The position numbers were made by a program, and so were the translations under genes. A model generated the notes under the pieces. It was given only the letters and a program-made list of their open reading frames with translations. It had not been told where the DNA came from and made no database searches. From the NCBI GenBank assembly GCA_015657535.1, contig JADHZB010000483.1, positions 1 through 21,842 of the forward strand: 21,842 bases of DNA. Reading direction: 5' to 3'. Shown one piece after another: positions 20,358 to 21,842 of this stretch. This DNA is from Nephromyces sp. MM_2019. Lineage: Eukaryota; Apicomplexa; Aconoidasida; Nephromycida. Each line of letters starts with the position of its first letter. Position 1 is the stretch's first letter.

Positions 20358-21413
20358 TCTGTAGCGGGAATTATCTGGAGCATAAGAGGGTGGGATTTAG
20401 GTGTGCGCATACTGATTTTCCGCGCAAAGATATTTGTGGGAGAAAAGTGGAAAAAACATTATATGGAGGTTGAAAAAATTCCGAGAGTTTGAGTGTTACA
20501 TCTTCTTGTGTATGCGTGTGTGTGTGTTTTTTTTTTTTTTCCTTGGTATTTTGCTATCTTCTATGATGTATTTCTCAGGTATGTCCTCGTGCTTTTATTT
20601 AAAAAATTTCTGGTTTTTAATCCGTTTGTTTAGTTTTTATCCGCTTCTTCCCCCTGGGAATATTAATGTTTGCTCTACTTTTAAGTGTATATACCCTCCT
20701 CGTGTTTTATCTATTCCTCAAGAGAGAAAGAGATGTATGTGTATATATATATATACGTCAATTTAAAATGAGACACCACCGAAGATATAGGAAAAAAATA
20801 TATAATGCTTGTTAAGTTTGTAATAGTATCCTTACCCGGTTTTGCTGCTATAAAATAGCTGGTTAGCCATGTATATCCTTTTACATTTTGTATGTGGTTT
20901 TTGATGCTGCTGTGCGTGTGTGAGTCTTCAGGGGAGCTTTCATGAAAAGGAGATTTTCTGTTCTTTTGGTGTGTGCTAAAGTTAAATCTCATATGCGTCA
21001 AGTTTGTGTGTGTGTGCGAACAAAAAAGCTGGTCCATATAGATTACTTCCCATATGAGAATTGCTATTATGATACAATGTCTTTGCGACATATATAATGT
21101 GTGTATGCGGGCTGTTAAGCTTTCTCAAAGCATGCACACATGTATATACGAGTGCATGCAGGAGGCATTATATATATCAATCTAACATCTTACACGCGCA
21201 CACATGGGTGTATGCAGGCATGATATGTGTGTGTTTCCTGCATCATAACTGTGTATGTTACTCTACTTCTGTGTGTTTTTGATGCACTCAAGAGCGTGAG
21301 GGGCTAAGATGATATCTGTATCTTAGATATGCACATACACTCTAGGAATGATTAGGGGTGGTTGAGGACATACATCGAGTGGACGCTATATGTGTGTGTG
21401 TGTGTGTGTACAG
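20358..21413. other. Region downstream of the E2 gene; no identified gene
   Basis: Begins with the E2 3' UTR (T-rich run at 20525-20540) and continues as GT-rich spacer with TATATA tracts near 20741-20755 and 21170. A short AT-rich open frame on the minus strand (21091-20711) lacks motifs. A preceding exon for the Cys-rich segment at 21414 could lie just left of it, for example the stretch around 21358-21393. Confidence 0.45.
21391..21409. repeat. (GT)n microsatellite next to an acceptor
   Basis: A near-perfect TG/GT run directly precedes the TACAG acceptor of the Cys-rich exon candidate. Confidence 0.85.
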
Positions 21414-21560
21414 ACGGCCTGTGGTAGTTGCTGCCATGAGAAGAGTCGCTATAATTGCGATTCCGCTATTTGTGGCACTTGCTGCCAAAACCACGCACCA
21501 CAACTACCTTCATGGTTTAACATCATCAGTAATTACTTCATCAATGTATATATGCAATGA
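21414..21560 (+). CDS. Candidate last exon of a Cys-rich (possible zinc-finger) protein
   Basis: After acceptor GTGTGTGTACAG, one frame is open for 48 codons to TGA. It reads ACGSCCHEKSRYNCDSA, then ICGTCCQNH and LPSWFNIISNYF. The spacing C-x2-CC ... C ... C-x2-CC-x2-H resembles small zinc-binding folds such as the HIT finger (C-x2-C, Y-x-C, C-x2-C, H). The family is not certain. A second frame is also open (21358-21630) and gives a hydrophobic peptide, so this call rests on the cysteine pattern and splice site. The preceding exon must end in phase 0 and was not fixed. Confidence 0.35.
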   Translation, partial: TACGSCCHEKSRYNCDSAICGTCCQNHAPQLPSWFNIISNYFINVYMQ

Positions 21561-21703
21561 GCTGAACGCATGGTGTTACTCGGTGTGTGTGTTTTTTTTT
21601 ATTTGGATATACAAGTGTCTGATTTTCTGATTTTTTTGCCTCGTTTCGTAGCGTGTACAGTTTTCATATTAGCAGTAGATTCTTGTTTTTTGCTAAATTG
21701 TAT

Positions 21704-21842
21704 ATGCAAGTATGCTTATTTCTGCTTCTTACCGTATGTGTATTCCGTGCTGCTATTGAGATGTGTGTTGCTGCTGCTGCTCTCAAACCTGCTGCTATTG
21801 AGATGTGTGTTGCTGCTGCTGCTCTCAAACCTGCTGCTATTG
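21704..21842 (+). CDS. Start of a predicted secreted protein with tandem 14-residue repeats (cut by window)
   Basis: ATG at 21704 opens a frame that runs to the window end (46 codons). Residues 1-16 (MQVCLFLLLTVCVFRA) look like a signal peptide, with a hydrophobic core and a small residue at the likely cleavage site. They are followed by the 42-bp repeat translated as AIEMCVAAAALKPA, present twice and continuing past the edge. An adjacent frame reads Leu-rich. The Ala-rich frame is preferred because it alone gives a start codon with a secretory leader. No family was recognised. Confidence 0.4.
   Translation, partial: MQVCLFLLLTVCVFRAAIEMCVAAAALKPAAIEMCVAAAALKPAAI
21749..21842. repeat. 42-bp tandem repeat, at least 2.2 copies, running off the right edge
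   Basis: The unit beginning gctgctattgagatgtgtg repeats at 21749, 21791 and 21833 with no mismatches visible. The copies are identical, so the array is young or homogenised. The unit holds a (CTG)4-5 core and is a multiple of three. Confidence 0.95.

Noticed and set aside
1..21842. tRNA, rRNA, spliceosomal RNA genes, CRISPR arrays, bacterial operon signals.
   Set aside because: I searched by eye for the TTCGAAT-type T-loop, snRNA core motifs and spaced direct repeats, and found no convincing candidate. A covariance-model scan would be needed to exclude divergent RNA genes.

Overview
The window is nuclear DNA from a eukaryote, most likely a unicellular one. The recognisable genes are split by many spliceosomal introns with GT donors (GTAAGC, GTAAGA, GTGAGT, GTTAGT) and AG acceptors (usually TTCAG or ACAG). 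The standard stop codons are used. I cannot assign the lineage. Introns and spacers are full of (CA)n/(GT)n tracts, C-rich stretches and minisatellites, so long open frames here are poor guides. The genes were assembled by following family motifs across splice sites and checking that exon phases agree.

Layout, left to right. (1) 342-1737, + strand: the last three exons of RPB2, the second-largest subunit of RNA polymerase II, cut by the left edge. (2) 3780-6411, - strand: a five-exon TAF9 gene (histone-fold subunit of TFIID/SAGA), tail to tail with RPB2. (3) 6412-13549: no securely identified gene. From about 7.6 to 12.6 kb the dinucleotide repeats nearly vanish and several unidentified exon candidates appear on both strands. 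At 12704-13096 there is a 27-bp tandem repeat held in an open frame, followed by a striking 27-bp-arm hairpin. (4) 13550-13998, - strand: a two-exon ADF/cofilin-like gene. (5) 13999-16753: T- and GT-rich, with one weak small-gene candidate at 15157-15648. (6) 16754-17882, + strand: a five-exon PIG-P-like gene (GPI anchor synthesis) with a 23/69-bp minisatellite in intron 2 and a (GT)n run at its fourth donor. (7) 18374-20357, + strand: a complete four-exon UBE2H/Ubc8-class ubiquitin-conjugating enzyme. (8) 20358-21842: a Cys-rich exon candidate, and at the right edge the start of a predicted secreted protein with tandem 14-residue repeats.

RPB2 and TAF9 both serve RNA polymerase II transcription. 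The E2 belongs to ubiquitin signalling (GID/CTLH type), the ADF-like protein to actin turnover, and PIG-P to ER GPI-anchor assembly. Nothing suggests co-regulation; they look like ordinary neighbours in a repeat-rich genome. RPB2, TAF9 and the E2 are well supported, ADF and PIG-P are moderate, and all else is tentative.
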